Positions 18,396 to 27,139 of a stretch of DNA of 64,000 nt are shown one piece after another. A program made the position numbers and the translations under genes. The notes beneath the pieces are model-generated. The model had not been told where the DNA came from. It was given only the letters and a program-made list of their open reading frames with translations, and did not search any database. How positions within the stretch are numbered: the first letter of the stretch is position 1; every line of letters starts with the position of its first letter. Origin of the DNA: Paractinoplanes rishiriensis (lineage in GTDB: Bacteria; Actinomycetota; Actinomycetes; Mycobacteriales; Micromonosporaceae); NCBI RefSeq assembly GCF_016862375.1, contig NZ_BOMV01000021.1, positions 1 through 64,000 on the forward strand, read 5' to 3'.

Positions 18396-18923
18396 GGTCG
18401 CCCTCGGGGTTTCCTGCTTCACCGTCGGTCGTCTTGTCCGAGAGGACTCTCGTTGAGGTCTTACACCGTCTCCACAGGCTGTCACCGCCAGTCCGGCGGC
18501 CAGTATGTTGCGGGCCGCGTTGACGTCGCGGTCGTGGACGGTGCCGCACCGGCAGGTCCACGACCGCACGTTCAGCGGCATCCGCTCAGCGAGGGCACCA
18601 CACGTCGAGCACAGGTTCTCACGAACGAGTCGGGCGGTCAGTTTGTGCAGATGGTCACGGCGACGGTCGGTGATCCGGGCATGGACGCGAGCGACCTTCA
18701 GAGCGGCTTTCGCCCGGTTCTTCCGGTCCTGGCCCTTCTCCTTCCTCGCCAGAGCCCGCTGGGCACGGGCCAGCCGCTTACGGTCGGCCCGCTCGAACCG
18801 CGGGTTGACGACCTTCTCCCCGGTCGACAGGGCGAGCAACGAGGCGAGACCGGCGTCGATGAGCCGGCCGTCCTTCCAGCGGAACCATCTTGTGAAGACG
18901 GAGGAGACACGCCGCACGGCCAT
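18375..18923 (-). pseudogene. tnpB: Decayed TnpB (IS605/IS607 OrfB) remnant
   Basis: The frame encodes 182 residues against about 400 for an intact TnpB. It begins at the first RuvC motif region (IDAGLASLLALSTGEKV), so the whole N-terminal half is gone. After HKLTARLVREN it jumps directly to the zinc finger (LCSTCG ... TCRCG), so the segment with the second RuvC acidic residue (normally VxEDL) and ~50 more residues is deleted. The third RuvC Asp remains in HDRDVNAARN, and the tail runs into the element end. It cannot be an active nuclease. No TnpA or serine recombinase is present. Confidence 0.85.
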
Positions 18924-18930
18924 ATCCTCC

Positions 18931-18965
18931 GTCTCCTCCCGGCCCTGAACAGCCGGGTATCCACG
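18931..18965 (-). mobile_element. Second IS605-end-like hairpin upstream of the TnpB remnant
   Basis: The reverse strand has CCCGGC-TGTTCAGG-GCCGGG followed by AGGAGAC. Its arrangement is the same as the right end at 18358-18395 (CGTCC hairpin followed by GAGGATG) and it lies in the same orientation, but it is 5' of the TnpB fragment. It may be the right end of a lost neighbouring copy. It ends a few bases before the ribosome site of the next forward gene. Confidence 0.35.
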
Positions 18966-18976
18966 GAGGAGATCCG

Positions 18977-19708
18977 ATGACGCATAGCCTCCACCGCACC
19001 GACGTCGACGAGCTGATCACCTACTACGACGATGCGACCGGCGAGCGCGCCGGCCTCACCGCCGCGGAGCTCGGCGGCTGGTCGGCGGCAACGGCAGCCC
19101 TGCTCACCGAGGGCTGCGGGCTCGGACCGGGCAGCCGGGTCGCGGTGCTGCTGCCGGCACACTGGCAGACCGCCGCGGTTCTGCTCGGCGCCTGGTCGGC
19201 CGGCGTCGAGGTGTCGTTCCGCGGCTGGTCGACGGCCGGCCTGGAGCCCGCCGGCGACCCGCTCGACGCGACGTTCGTGGCACTCAACCGGGCCGGCAGC
19301 TGGCTCGACGAGGTTCCCGCGGGCTGCCACCAGTTCGTGCTCGGGTTCGCCCCCGAGGCCGGTCCGGCGCCGCAGATCCCCGAGGGCTACCGCGACTTCG
19401 CCACCGAGATCCGGCCCTACCTGGGCGCCGCCCCGCCCACGGCCACCGTGGGCTGGAGCGACGCGGCCACCGTGGACGGCTCCACCTACGGGGAGTACGA
19501 ATCGGTCGCCGTCGGCATCGCCGAGTCCCGCGGCCTGCAGCCCGGCGACCGCGTGCTGATCGACGTGACAACCCGCGAGCACCCACTGATCTGGCTGCTG
19601 GCACCGCTGACGGTCGGCGCGTCCATCGTGCTCTGCGCCAACCTCGACCGGTCCCGGTTGGACGACCGGGTCACCCGCGAACGCGTGACGCACATCTTCG
19701 GCGACTAG
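18977..19708 (+). CDS. TIGR03089-family protein (AMP-binding-enzyme-like)
   Basis: The 243-aa protein matches the actinobacterial TIGR03089 pattern. It starts like an acyl-adenylating enzyme (LITYYDDATGERAGLTAAELGGWSA, then GSRVAVLLPAHWQTAAVLLGAW) but lacks the ATP-binding P-loop and the C-terminal domain of ANL ligases. The length is usual for this family. The function is unknown and catalytic adenylation is unlikely. GGAGGAG sits 6 bases before ATG 18977, immediately beside the transposon remnant. Confidence 0.75.
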   Translation: MTHSLHRTDVDELITYYDDATGERAGLTAAELGGWSAATAALLTEGCGLGPGSRVAVLLPAHWQTAAVLLGAWSAGVEVSFRGWSTAGLEPAGDPLDATFVALNRAGSWLDEVPAGCHQFVLGFAPEAGPAPQIPEGYRDFATEIRPYLGAAPPTATVGWSDAATVDGSTYGEYESVAVGIAESRGLQPGDRVLIDVTTREHPLIWLLAPLTVGASIVLCANLDRSRLDDRVTRERVTHIFGD

Positions 19709-20373
19709 CCCACACGGTGCCGGTTCAGCTGTTCCAAAGCTGGCACAGCTGATGGCAAGCCCGATGAACTGAACCGTCGGCGAACGCGCTGAACGGTGCG
19801 CGGTCGGCGCCGGTGTCGTCGGGTCATCAGTCGTTCCGCGCTGCAGAACGCCGCGTCGATCGCCGCGTTGTTCCTCACCACCGAGGTACTCGTCGCCGAC
19901 AAACCCTGACAATCGGACAGGGCCAACAGGCCACTGAGTCGGCGGCGCCGCCAGTCAGCCGTTCATGACAGAAATCTCGAGTGGGTCAGGCTTGCTCGCA
20001 GACGGCGCGGGCCACCCGGGCCGCCCGTCGTGCGGTTCGAGCTGGTTCGACCAGGCGGCAGCCTGGATGCGGAGCAACCCGGCCCCTGACCGGCGAACGC
20101 CGGGCAGGGTCGATGCTGGCGCGATCGAGGTTGATTGCCGGCTCGGTGTCGACAAATCGGTCACTCTGACTCCTCACCGTACGCGCCTCGGGGGCCGACG
20201 GCGCGTACAGTGGGTGGTGACCGGTGGCTTCGTCATCGGTGCCGGCCTCGGCCGGTGTGCGGCGCCCGGCGCTGCCGGATGCCGCACCTTTCACCGGCCT
20301 CGGTGGACCTCGTCTCGCCCTTGTCATCGGGTTGGGCCCGCGCCTGCGTTGGTCCCGACGACGGGAACGCCCC
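19709..20373. other. 665-bp gap without a supported gene
   Basis: Short open frames exist on both strands, but none has a ribosome site plus a protein-like composition. The sequence has many short repeats of GAACGGTGC/GAACTGAACCG type near 19760-19810. No terminator or known element is evident. Confidence 0.5.
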
Positions 20374-20694
20374 ATGGCATCACTCAGTTATCAGCCCGAA
20401 TCACCGGCCTGTCCCGAGCCGCCTCCGGTGCAGCTCGAGCCACACCGATTCCTTGAGCCGCTGCCTCGCCGGATCATCACCGATGGCCGTACGGCCAGCA
20501 TCGGCTATGCGGCCGGCCAGCCCTCGACGATGGTCAAGGTGTTCTGCACGGACGGCGGCACGTTCACGATGCGCGTGGCCCCGCCCGGTCCGGCACCCGG
20601 CGCACCGGACCCGCCAGGAACCGGGCAGGACGAGAACGTGTGGGAGGACGAGGGCGGCGGGCTCGGCCCGCTGCGGAATCGGACAGTCCGATGA
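20374..20694 (+). CDS. Hypothetical protein coupled to an Acg-type nitroreductase
   Basis: The 106-aa protein is Pro-rich at both ends with a central TASIGYAAGQPSTMVKVFCTDGGTFTMRV segment that could be one beta hairpin. GGGAA precedes ATG 20374. Its stop overlaps the start of the next gene (ATGA, 20691-20694), which argues that it is translated. No family is recognised. Confidence 0.45.
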   Translation: MASLSYQPESPACPEPPPVQLEPHRFLEPLPRRIITDGRTASIGYAAGQPSTMVKVFCTDGGTFTMRVAPPGPAPGAPDPPGTGQDENVWEDEGGGLGPLRNRTVR

Positions 20695-21755
20695 CAGCGG
20701 CCTCGCCCAGCGCGGTAGGCGCGGTCAGCCGTCGCACCGCCAACGAGGCCTTCTACCGGGCGGTCGTCGCGGCCGGAAGGGCGCCCTCGGCGCACAACGC
20801 ACAGCCGTGGCGATGGCGGCTGGGCGACGGGGTTCTGGACCTTTTCCTGGACCCCGGGCAAACGTCCGAGTTCGCCGACCTCGCCGGTCGCCTCGCCACG
20901 ATCAGCTGCGGGGCTGCCCTGCACCACGCCCGCCTCACCCTTGCCGCGCGAGGCTGGCGGGTGACAGTGACCCGCCGGCCCGACGCCGCCGACCCGGCCC
21001 ACCTGGCACGCCTGCACATCGACGGCGCCGCCCCGGTCAGTCCGGACACCGCCAATTTGGCCCGTGCCATCAAGCTGCGTCACACCGACCTGCGCCCGGT
21101 CACCGGCGGCCCGATCGAGCCGAGGCGTCTACGGACCATCTGTACCGCCTTCGAGGCCCAGCACGTCCGCCTCGCGGTGCTCCGGCCGGACCAGATTCTC
21201 GGACTCACCGTGGCGACCGCGAACGCCGACAACACCGAACCCGCCAATGCGCAATGGCACACGGAACTGGCACTTTGGGCCGGCGGCGACCGCATCGCCG
21301 GCGCCCTGGACGACCTGAGATTGCCGATCGCCCGCGGCGAGCACGACCGGGCCGCGACCTTCGCGGTGCTGCACGGTCCCCACGATCGGAACCTGGACTG
21401 GCTCCATGCCGGTGAGGCACTTTCCGCCGGTTCCCTGGTGGCCACCGGGCTCAAGGTGTCGATCCTACCGTTCAGCGCGCCGATCGAGCACGCCGACGCC
21501 CGCGAGATCCTGCGCCGGGCGGTACCCGACCTGGGCTATCCATATCTGATGATGCGCCTGGGCCACCACGCGACCGAAACGGCCCGCGCCGCACACACCT
21601 CACGGCTGACGGCCGTACAGACCATCGAGCGCCCTGACCACGCCGACACCCCGTGGGCGGCGTCGCATTCCGGCATCCACGAGAACCTGCGTGCGACACC
21701 GCCGTCGGCCACTCCGACCACGGCTCTCCTTGTTCCCGAACCCCGCCCTCGTTGA
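20691..21755 (+). CDS. Acg-type nitroreductase-fold protein
   Basis: The 354-aa protein belongs to the Acg group of nitroreductase-like flavoproteins (Rv2032-like), known from the DosR dormancy regulon of mycobacteria. Typical stretches are AGRAPSAHNAQPWRWRL, the first FMN region; LATISCGAALHHARL; and HAGEALSAGSLVATGLKVSILPFSAPIE. Mycobacterial Acg binds FMN but lacks classical nitroreductase activity, and a flavin-storage or redox role has been proposed. ATG 20691 overlaps the previous stop. A diverged paralogue lies 281 bases downstream. Confidence 0.8.
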   Translation: MTAASPSAVGAVSRRTANEAFYRAVVAAGRAPSAHNAQPWRWRLGDGVLDLFLDPGQTSEFADLAGRLATISCGAALHHARLTLAARGWRVTVTRRPDAADPAHLARLHIDGAAPVSPDTANLARAIKLRHTDLRPVTGGPIEPRRLRTICTAFEAQHVRLAVLRPDQILGLTVATANADNTEPANAQWHTELALWAGGDRIAGALDDLRLPIARGEHDRAATFAVLHGPHDRNLDWLHAGEALSAGSLVATGLKVSILPFSAPIEHADAREILRRAVPDLGYPYLMMRLGHHATETARAAHTSRLTAVQTIERPDHADTPWAASHSGIHENLRATPPSATPTTALLVPEPRPR

Positions 21756-22036
21756 TCATCGCCTGCCTGTCCGGCAGCGCCACGACGCGCCAGGTCAGGC
21801 GGAACCCTGGTGGCAGCCGGCCTGGGATGCCTGCAATAGCCGCGATACGACCTGATGTCCGGCGCTTCACCAGAGGTGCCGCCCACTACCTCCCGGCCTG
21901 GCCGGCCATGCCACCGCGCTGCACCAACTGATGGTCGACAACGCATCTAGTAGCAACGCCGGCATCCGCCGCACCGTGAAGACCCGCCCGGACCGGACCT
22001 GACCGACAGCGTGACCACATCGCAAGGACGCCCATC

Positions 22037-22978
22037 ATGGACATCGACGCGCTGACCCACCTCACCGACACCCGATCCGCCGCCAAGGCTCTCGTCGAAG
22101 CGGCCACAACCGCCGGACACGCCCCCTCGATCCACAACACCCAACCCTGGCGGTGGCGGCTCACCGGCAACACGCTCGACCTGCATCTGGTCCGCAGCCG
22201 CATCATGCGGACCTCCGATCCCGACGGCCGGCTGGCGACATTGAGCTGTGGCGCGGCACTCCACCACGCCCGCGTCACGATGGCCGCGCACGGCTGGCAG
22301 ATCACGGTGACCCGAATGCTGCAGGGCGCCGACGCTGACCTGCTCGCCCGGCTCCACGTCGATCGCAGGTCACCGATCGACCTCATGTCCGTGAGACTTC
22401 TGCACATCATCTCGTCGCGGTACACCGACCAGGGGTCAGTCACCGACACACCACCCGGCCCCGAAGCCCTGACTGCCATCACCGCTGCCATCGAGGCACA
22501 GGGCACCCGACTGCACACCTTTCGACCCGATCAGCTCCTCGAACTGGTCGCCGCTGCCGACCACGCCCAACGCACCCAAGCGGCAGACCTCGCCTGGCAG
22601 GCTGGACGCATCTGCTGGACCAGCATCCCCGATGCCACCGCACCCGGCCGGGACTTCGGCGGCCACACCGATCTGCCGATCACCGCCCGACGCGACAAGG
22701 CCGCGGTGTTCGTCATGCTTCACGACAGCGCCGACGAACCGCTCAACTGGCTACGCGCGGGGGAAGCACTCTCCGCCGGCTGGCTCACCGCGACCTGCCA
22801 CGGCGTCTCGGTTATGCCGCACAGCGCACCGATCGAAACCATCGCCACCCGCCAGGCGATGCGCGCGATGATCGCCAGCATCGGCTACCCCTACCTGGTG
22901 CTCCGCCTCCGCACTGTCGACCCGGCCGACGGCGGCACACGACGCCTACCCGCCGGCCAGATCATCGAACGGTACTGA
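22037..22978 (+). CDS. Second Acg-type nitroreductase-fold protein
   Basis: The 313-aa protein is clearly paralogous to the gene at 20691 (AGHAPSIHNTQPWRWRL, LATLSCGAALHHARV, RAGEALSAGWLTATCHGVSVMPHSAPIE). It lacks the ~40-residue C-terminal tail of its neighbour. AAGGA lies before ATG 22037. The pair suggests an old tandem duplication. A dormancy or low-oxygen response is inferred from the family; no DosR-type regulator is in the window. Confidence 0.8.
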   Translation: MDIDALTHLTDTRSAAKALVEAATTAGHAPSIHNTQPWRWRLTGNTLDLHLVRSRIMRTSDPDGRLATLSCGAALHHARVTMAAHGWQITVTRMLQGADADLLARLHVDRRSPIDLMSVRLLHIISSRYTDQGSVTDTPPGPEALTAITAAIEAQGTRLHTFRPDQLLELVAAADHAQRTQAADLAWQAGRICWTSIPDATAPGRDFGGHTDLPITARRDKAAVFVMLHDSADEPLNWLRAGEALSAGWLTATCHGVSVMPHSAPIETIATRQAMRAMIASIGYPYLVLRLRTVDPADGGTRRLPAGQIIERY

Positions 22979-23118
22979 CCTCCGAGAACGGCGGCCGGCT
23001 CCGCAGACGAGCCGCAGGTGCACGACAGGAACCCCGGCCGAGGTTCCCGCGCAACACAAAGCCTCAGGTAACACCGGCGGCTGTGCCCCCAGCGACGCCC
23101 GAGAGGAAGAAGTTTGTC

Positions 23119-23568
23119 ATGACCGGCACCACGACCAGACCAGCACCAGCACCAGCAGCCCTACGACTCAAGCTCGGCGACGGGCCGTCCCGCAAAGCCG
23201 CCCTCGACGGAGCCTGGTGGCCCCGCACCACCGACGCCCAAGCCGAACTCCCCCTGCTGCTCCAAGCCCTTGCCGGCCTTCGCGGCGAGATCACCCACGT
23301 ACTGCTCGGCACCACCGAATGGGACCTACCCCATCCTCGCCGGCTGCTGCTAGGACGGACCGCACCCAGGCTCGGCTGGTATACCTCACAACCGGCCGGG
23401 CTGGTCACCATCATGACCGAGTTCGGCCGCGACCGTTTCGACCTGCTGGTAGTGCCGCCCGACGCGACACCAGCCGCAGCCGATACCGCTTTGGCCGCCG
23501 CGACGGACGCCTACGACAAAACCGCGCGCGCCGAACTCGCCGACCCCGTCACCGACGGTGCCGGCTGA
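23119..23568 (+). CDS. DUF5994-family protein (copy 1)
   Basis: The 149-aa protein has the motifs LDGAWWPR, LRGEITHVLLG, EWDLPHPRR, LGWYTSQPAGLVTI and RDRFDLLVVPP. It is very similar to the protein at 55846. GAGAGGAAG lies just before ATG 23119, which I prefer to the upstream ATG 23083. The function of this actinobacterial family is unknown. The gene follows two Acg-type genes, as DUF5994 genes often sit among stress genes (inference). Confidence 0.7.
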   Translation: MTGTTTRPAPAPAALRLKLGDGPSRKAALDGAWWPRTTDAQAELPLLLQALAGLRGEITHVLLGTTEWDLPHPRRLLLGRTAPRLGWYTSQPAGLVTIMTEFGRDRFDLLVVPPDATPAAADTALAAATDAYDKTARAELADPVTDGAG

Positions 23569-23575
23569 CGCGGCA

Positions 23576-24316
23576 CTAGACGTCGGCGTAGTTCCGGAGC
23601 AGTCGCAGGACCGTTTCCCCGTACGGGCCACGGGTTTGCAGCCCTGATTCCTCAGGTGCCAGGCGCTGCGCCCCGACCCGGCAGAACGCGGCGGCCGGGC
23701 CCGCGATCACCGACTCGGCCGACGGGTCGCCGAACTGCCACGGTGACCCGTCCGGCGCGACCAGGTCGCAGAACACCGCGGGCGGCTGTTCGCCGGCGAT
23801 CCGGAAGGCGTAGGGCAGCGTGCTGAAGCCCAGCCAGGCCACGTGCCGCAGCCGCATGGTGTCCGGATAGTCGAGGCCGAGCGGGATGGCGATGTCGAGC
23901 GCGTGCGCCCAGTGTTCGGCCAGCCGCGTCGTTGCCAGGGTCCGGGGCTTGAGCGCCGCGGCCACCCACGGCACCGGCTGTTGCGGATCGGCGGCCCGCA
24001 GCGCCCGGACCGAGGCCCGCCGCGCGGCTTGCCAGCGCGGGAACACCGCGGTCGGCTCGCCCCGCTCAGCCTCGACCATCGCGGCCATGGCGCCGTCGAC
24101 GTTGCTGCCGTAGCCCCGCCAGTCGACCGCTGCGCCCTCCCCCAGCGCCGTGGCCACCGCCTCCTCGGTCTGCGCGAGGTGCAGCAGCACGTCCGCCATG
24201 CTCCACCCGGCGGCCGCCGACAGGCTCGCCCAGTCGGCGGGCGTCAGCTTTCCGAGAAGCGCCTCGAGCTGATCCTGCTCCGCCTCGAGATCGTCAAAGA
24301 CGTCACCGTGAGACAC
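23576..24316 (-). CDS. TIGR03084-family mycothiol-dependent isomerase-like protein
   Basis: The 246-aa protein has an N-terminal DinB-like helical bundle (maleylpyruvate isomerase N-terminal type) with metal-site histidines in DVLLHLAQTEEAV and RLAEHWAHALDIAIP, and a C-terminal wing domain (residues ~150-246) shared by TIGR03084. The substrate is unknown, and a mycothiol-dependent reaction is likely from the family. It is convergent with the DUF5994 gene (8 bases apart) and sits just downstream of the reverse paa operon, from which it is 94 bases away. Confidence 0.75.
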   Translation of the reverse strand: MSHGDVFDDLEAEQDQLEALLGKLTPADWASLSAAAGWSMADVLLHLAQTEEAVATALGEGAAVDWRGYGSNVDGAMAAMVEAERGEPTAVFPRWQAARRASVRALRAADPQQPVPWVAAALKPRTLATTRLAEHWAHALDIAIPLGLDYPDTMRLRHVAWLGFSTLPYAFRIAGEQPPAVFCDLVAPDGSPWQFGDPSAESVIAGPAAAFCRVGAQRLAPEESGLQTRGPYGETVLRLLRNYADV

Positions 24317-24410
24317 CGCACCCCCTCAACCCGGCCGGCCGAGCGCCGGCACACGTCTCATCCTGCGCCGCCGGTCCGGCCCGGGTCTGCCCCGAAAGCT
24401 GCGGAATCGC

Positions 24411-25469
24411 TCACTCGTCGTAGGTCACCACCACCTTTTCGGTTGCTGGCCTGGACTGGCAGGTGAGGACGAAGCCGGCCGCCAGTTCGGCCGGCTCCAG
24501 GGCGAAGTTACGGCGCATCGCCACCTCGCCCTCGATCACTCGTCCCCGGCAGGTGCCGCACACGCCGCCCTTGCAGGCGAACGGCAGATCGGGCCGGGCT
24601 CGCTGGGCGCCCTCGAGCACGGTGGTGTCCTCGGGGACCGGCACCGTGGTGGAGCGGCCGTCCAGGATGACGGTGACCTCGCTGACCGGCCCGTCGAAGG
24701 TGCGCTCGGCGCGCTGCGGCTCGGGTGGCGCCTCGTCGACCCAGAAGAGCTCGCGATGGATCCGCTCGGGTGGCACCGCCGACTCGGTGAGCACCTCGAC
24801 GGCGTCGGTGACCAGGCCGAACGGTCCGCACAGCCACCAGTGGTCGACGGCCGGCACGTCGATCAGCAACGGCAGCAGGGTGCGCAGCTTGGCGGCGTCC
24901 AGCCGGCCGCTCAGCAGGTCGACCTCGCGCGCCTCCCGGGACAGCAGGTGCACCAGTTCGAGCCGGGAGGGGTGCGAGTCCTTGAGGTCGGCCAGTTCCT
25001 CGGCGAACATCACCGTCGCGGCGTGCCGGTTCCCGTACAGGATGCTGATCTGCGCGGCGGGATGCCGCAGCAGCGACGTCGCGATCGACAGCACCGGCGT
25101 GATCCCCGAGCCGGCCGCGATCATCACGTGCCGGCCGCCCGCATCGAGGTCGGGCGTGAACGTGCCGGACGGCGGCGCGACCTCGACCTCGTCGCCGACC
25201 CGCAGCTCCCGCACCAGCCAGCTGGAGATCACGCCGCCGGGCACCTCGCGCACCCCGATCCGCGGCCGGGCACCGACCGGAGCGCAGATCGAATAGCTGC
25301 GCCGCTCGTCGCGCTCGTCGGCGGGCCGCCGCACGGTCAGCGACTGCCCGGCCCGGAACGAATATGCTGCGGCCAGCGAGTCGGGCACGTCGAAGGTGAC
25401 CGCCACGGCGTCGTCGCACAACCGCTCGATCGCGGCGACCCGCAGCGGGTGGAAGTCGCGCCCGGCCAC
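24411..25469 (-). CDS. paaE: Phenylacetyl-CoA epoxidase reductase subunit PaaE
   Basis: The 352-aa protein has a ferredoxin-NADP reductase-like FAD domain (YSICAPVG), an NAD(P) domain (VMIAAGSGITPVLSI), and a C-terminal plant-type [2Fe-2S] ferredoxin domain with CKGGVCGTCRGRV and the fourth cysteine in LTCQSRP. It passes electrons from NADPH to the PaaA di-iron centre. The GTG start (25469) is one base after the paaD stop. It is the last gene of the catabolic operon. Confidence 0.92.
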   Translation of the reverse strand: MAGRDFHPLRVAAIERLCDDAVAVTFDVPDSLAAAYSFRAGQSLTVRRPADERDERRSYSICAPVGARPRIGVREVPGGVISSWLVRELRVGDEVEVAPPSGTFTPDLDAGGRHVMIAAGSGITPVLSIATSLLRHPAAQISILYGNRHAATVMFAEELADLKDSHPSRLELVHLLSREAREVDLLSGRLDAAKLRTLLPLLIDVPAVDHWWLCGPFGLVTDAVEVLTESAVPPERIHRELFWVDEAPPEPQRAERTFDGPVSEVTVILDGRSTTVPVPEDTTVLEGAQRARPDLPFACKGGVCGTCRGRVIEGEVAMRRNFALEPAELAAGFVLTCQSRPATEKVVVTYDE

Positions 25470-25470
25470 G

Positions 25471-25959
25471 TCAGATCTCCTTCACGTGCTCGAACGGCTC
25501 GTAGCACGCGGGACACCGCCGCAGCTCACGACAGGCGGTGGCGCTGAACGCCGCGATCTGTTCGGTCTCGAGCTGCCCGCACCGGGGGCAGGTCACGTCG
25601 GCGGGCCGGGCGCCCAGCCGCAGCGGCACCGGTCCCGAGCCGCGCCGCGGTGCCGCGCCCGGCGGCGCGATGCCCGCGGCCGCGAGTTTCGCCCGGCCGG
25701 TTTCGCTGATCCAGTCGGTGGTCCAGGCCGGTGCGAGGACGGTACGCACCTCCGCCCGCGCGAACCCGGCGCCGCGCAGCGCGGTCACGATGTCGTCCCG
25801 GATCGCTTCCATCGCCGGACACCCCGAATAGGTCGGCGTGATCGCGACGACCACCCCGTCCGTGCTCTCCCGGACCTCGCGCACGATGCCCAACTCGGCC
25901 AGCGTGACCATCGGCAACTCCGGATCGGTGACCCGCCCGACGACGTCGGCCGCGCTCAC
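25471..25959 (-). CDS. paaD: Phenylacetate degradation protein PaaD
   Basis: The 162-aa protein has an N-terminal DUF59/MIP18-like domain (DPELPMVTLAELGIVREV, PTYSGCPAMEAI) and a C-terminal zinc-binding tail with two CxxC pairs (CPRCG and CPACYEPFEHVKEI). PaaD is needed for full epoxidase activity and is thought to help iron-sulfur or di-iron maturation. GTG 25959 overlaps the paaC stop (GTGA, 25956-25959). The longer open frame upstream is a shadow of paaC. Confidence 0.9.
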   Translation of the reverse strand: MSAADVVGRVTDPELPMVTLAELGIVREVRESTDGVVVAITPTYSGCPAMEAIRDDIVTALRGAGFARAEVRTVLAPAWTTDWISETGRAKLAAAGIAPPGAAPRRGSGPVPLRLGARPADVTCPRCGQLETEQIAAFSATACRELRRCPACYEPFEHVKEI

Positions 25960-26834
25960 CACACACCACCCGGCACGTCCCGCGCGAGGCCCTGCATCTC
26001 GGCGAGGATCGCCCCCAGCTCGTCTCCGTGCTGCCCGTCGCGCCCACCGGTCACGGCTGGAGCGGCAGGCGCCGGCGGAGGAAGGGCGGCGACGCGACAA
26101 ACCTCGGTCAGGACGTCGTCGAACTCGGCGCGCAGGGTCGACGGGTCGACCGCCACGCCGGACAAAGCCAGCCGCACCTCGATCTCGTGCGGCTGGAAAA
26201 GCTCACCCACCAGCGGCTGCACCGCCGTCACGGCGGCCGCCATCCGGGAGTGGGACAGATCGGTGCCGTCGCCGAGGCGCACGACCCAGCCGGCCGCGTA
26301 CTCGCGGTGGTAGGTCAGCTCCTTGACGCCCTTGGCGCCGATCGCGGCCAGCACCGGGTCGCGCGAGGTGGCCAGGCGGTCGAGCAGGGCCAGCCGCCAG
26401 GTGGCGAAGACCAGCAGCCGCGCCACCAGGTGGGCGAAGTCGGCGTCGGCGCGTTCGGCCAGGCGCACGTTGCGGAACTCGGCCGGCTCGCGCAGGTAGG
26501 CCAGGGCGTCCTCGTCGCGGTCGCGGCCCTCGGCCTCGCCGGCCCGGGTCAGCAGCAGCCGGGCCTGGCCGAGCAGGTCGAGGCCGATGTTGGCGATCGC
26601 CAACTCGTCCTCCAGTTCGGGCGCGCGGGTCACCCACTGCTGGAGGCGGTGCGACATGATCAGCGCGTCGTCGCCGAGCATGAGGCAGTACGCCGCGAGG
26701 TCGGCGCGGTCGACGTCGTCGGGAACGGCGGTGGGCACCCCGGCCAGCGGGTCGGCAAAGCCGGTGCCGTACGCCCAGCGGGCGTCGTCCTCGTGGTCGG
26801 TGAGGGCTTCGTAAGCGGCGGCGTCGAAGGGCAT
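25956..26834 (-). CDS. paaC: Phenylacetyl-CoA epoxidase structural subunit PaaC
   Basis: The 292-aa ferritin-like helical protein has typical PaaC motifs (DDALIMSHRLQQWVTRAPELEDELAIANIGLDLLGQARLL and KELTYHREYAAGWVVRLGDGT, quoted here only as landmarks at residues ~53-92 and ~165-188). PaaC forms the structural heterodimer with PaaA and does not itself carry the di-iron centre. It overlaps paaD by four bases and follows paaB by eight. Confidence 0.9.
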   Translation of the reverse strand: MPFDAAAYEALTDHEDDARWAYGTGFADPLAGVPTAVPDDVDRADLAAYCLMLGDDALIMSHRLQQWVTRAPELEDELAIANIGLDLLGQARLLLTRAGEAEGRDRDEDALAYLREPAEFRNVRLAERADADFAHLVARLLVFATWRLALLDRLATSRDPVLAAIGAKGVKELTYHREYAAGWVVRLGDGTDLSHSRMAAAVTAVQPLVGELFQPHEIEVRLALSGVAVDPSTLRAEFDDVLTEVCRVAALPPPAPAAPAVTGGRDGQHGDELGAILAEMQGLARDVPGGVW

Positions 26835-26842
26835 GTCGGACC

Positions 26843-27139
26843 TCAGATGTGCGGAACCGAGTCGGGGATGGCGTAGTACGTGGGGTGGCGGTAGACCTTG
26901 TCACCGCTGGGCGCGAAGAACGCGTCCTTGTCATCCGGCCCGGACGAGACCACGTCGTCGGAGCGCACCACCCAGATGCTGACCCCCTCGTTGCGCCGGG
27001 TGTACAGGTCGCGGGCGTGGTGCAGCGCCATCTCGTGGTCGGCCGCGCGCAGCGACCCGACGTGCACGTGGTTGAGGCCGCGCTTAGCCCGCACGAACAC
27101 CTCGAACAGCGGCCACTCGTGCCGGATCTCGTCGCTCAC
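26843..27139 (-). CDS. paaB: Phenylacetyl-CoA epoxidase subunit PaaB
   Basis: The 98-aa protein has typical PaaB features: [21 protein letters not shown] near the start, [14 protein letters not shown], and the ending [16 protein letters not shown]. PaaB bridges PaaAC dimers in the epoxidase complex. ATG 27139 overlaps the paaA stop (ATGA). Confidence 0.93.
   Translation of the reverse strand: MSDEIRHEWPLFEVFVRAKRGLNHVHVGSLRAADHEMALHHARDLYTRRNEGVSIWVVRSDDVVSSGPDDKDAFFAPSGDKVYRHPTYYAIPDSVPHI

Noticed and set aside
18358..18923. Active TnpB/omega-RNA system
   Set aside because: TnpB lacks its N-terminal half and the second RuvC acidic residue, so it cannot cut DNA.
20135..21415. 426-codon forward frame
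   Set aside because: It is a shadow frame of the Acg-type gene with typical Arg/Pro/His bias and no start signal.
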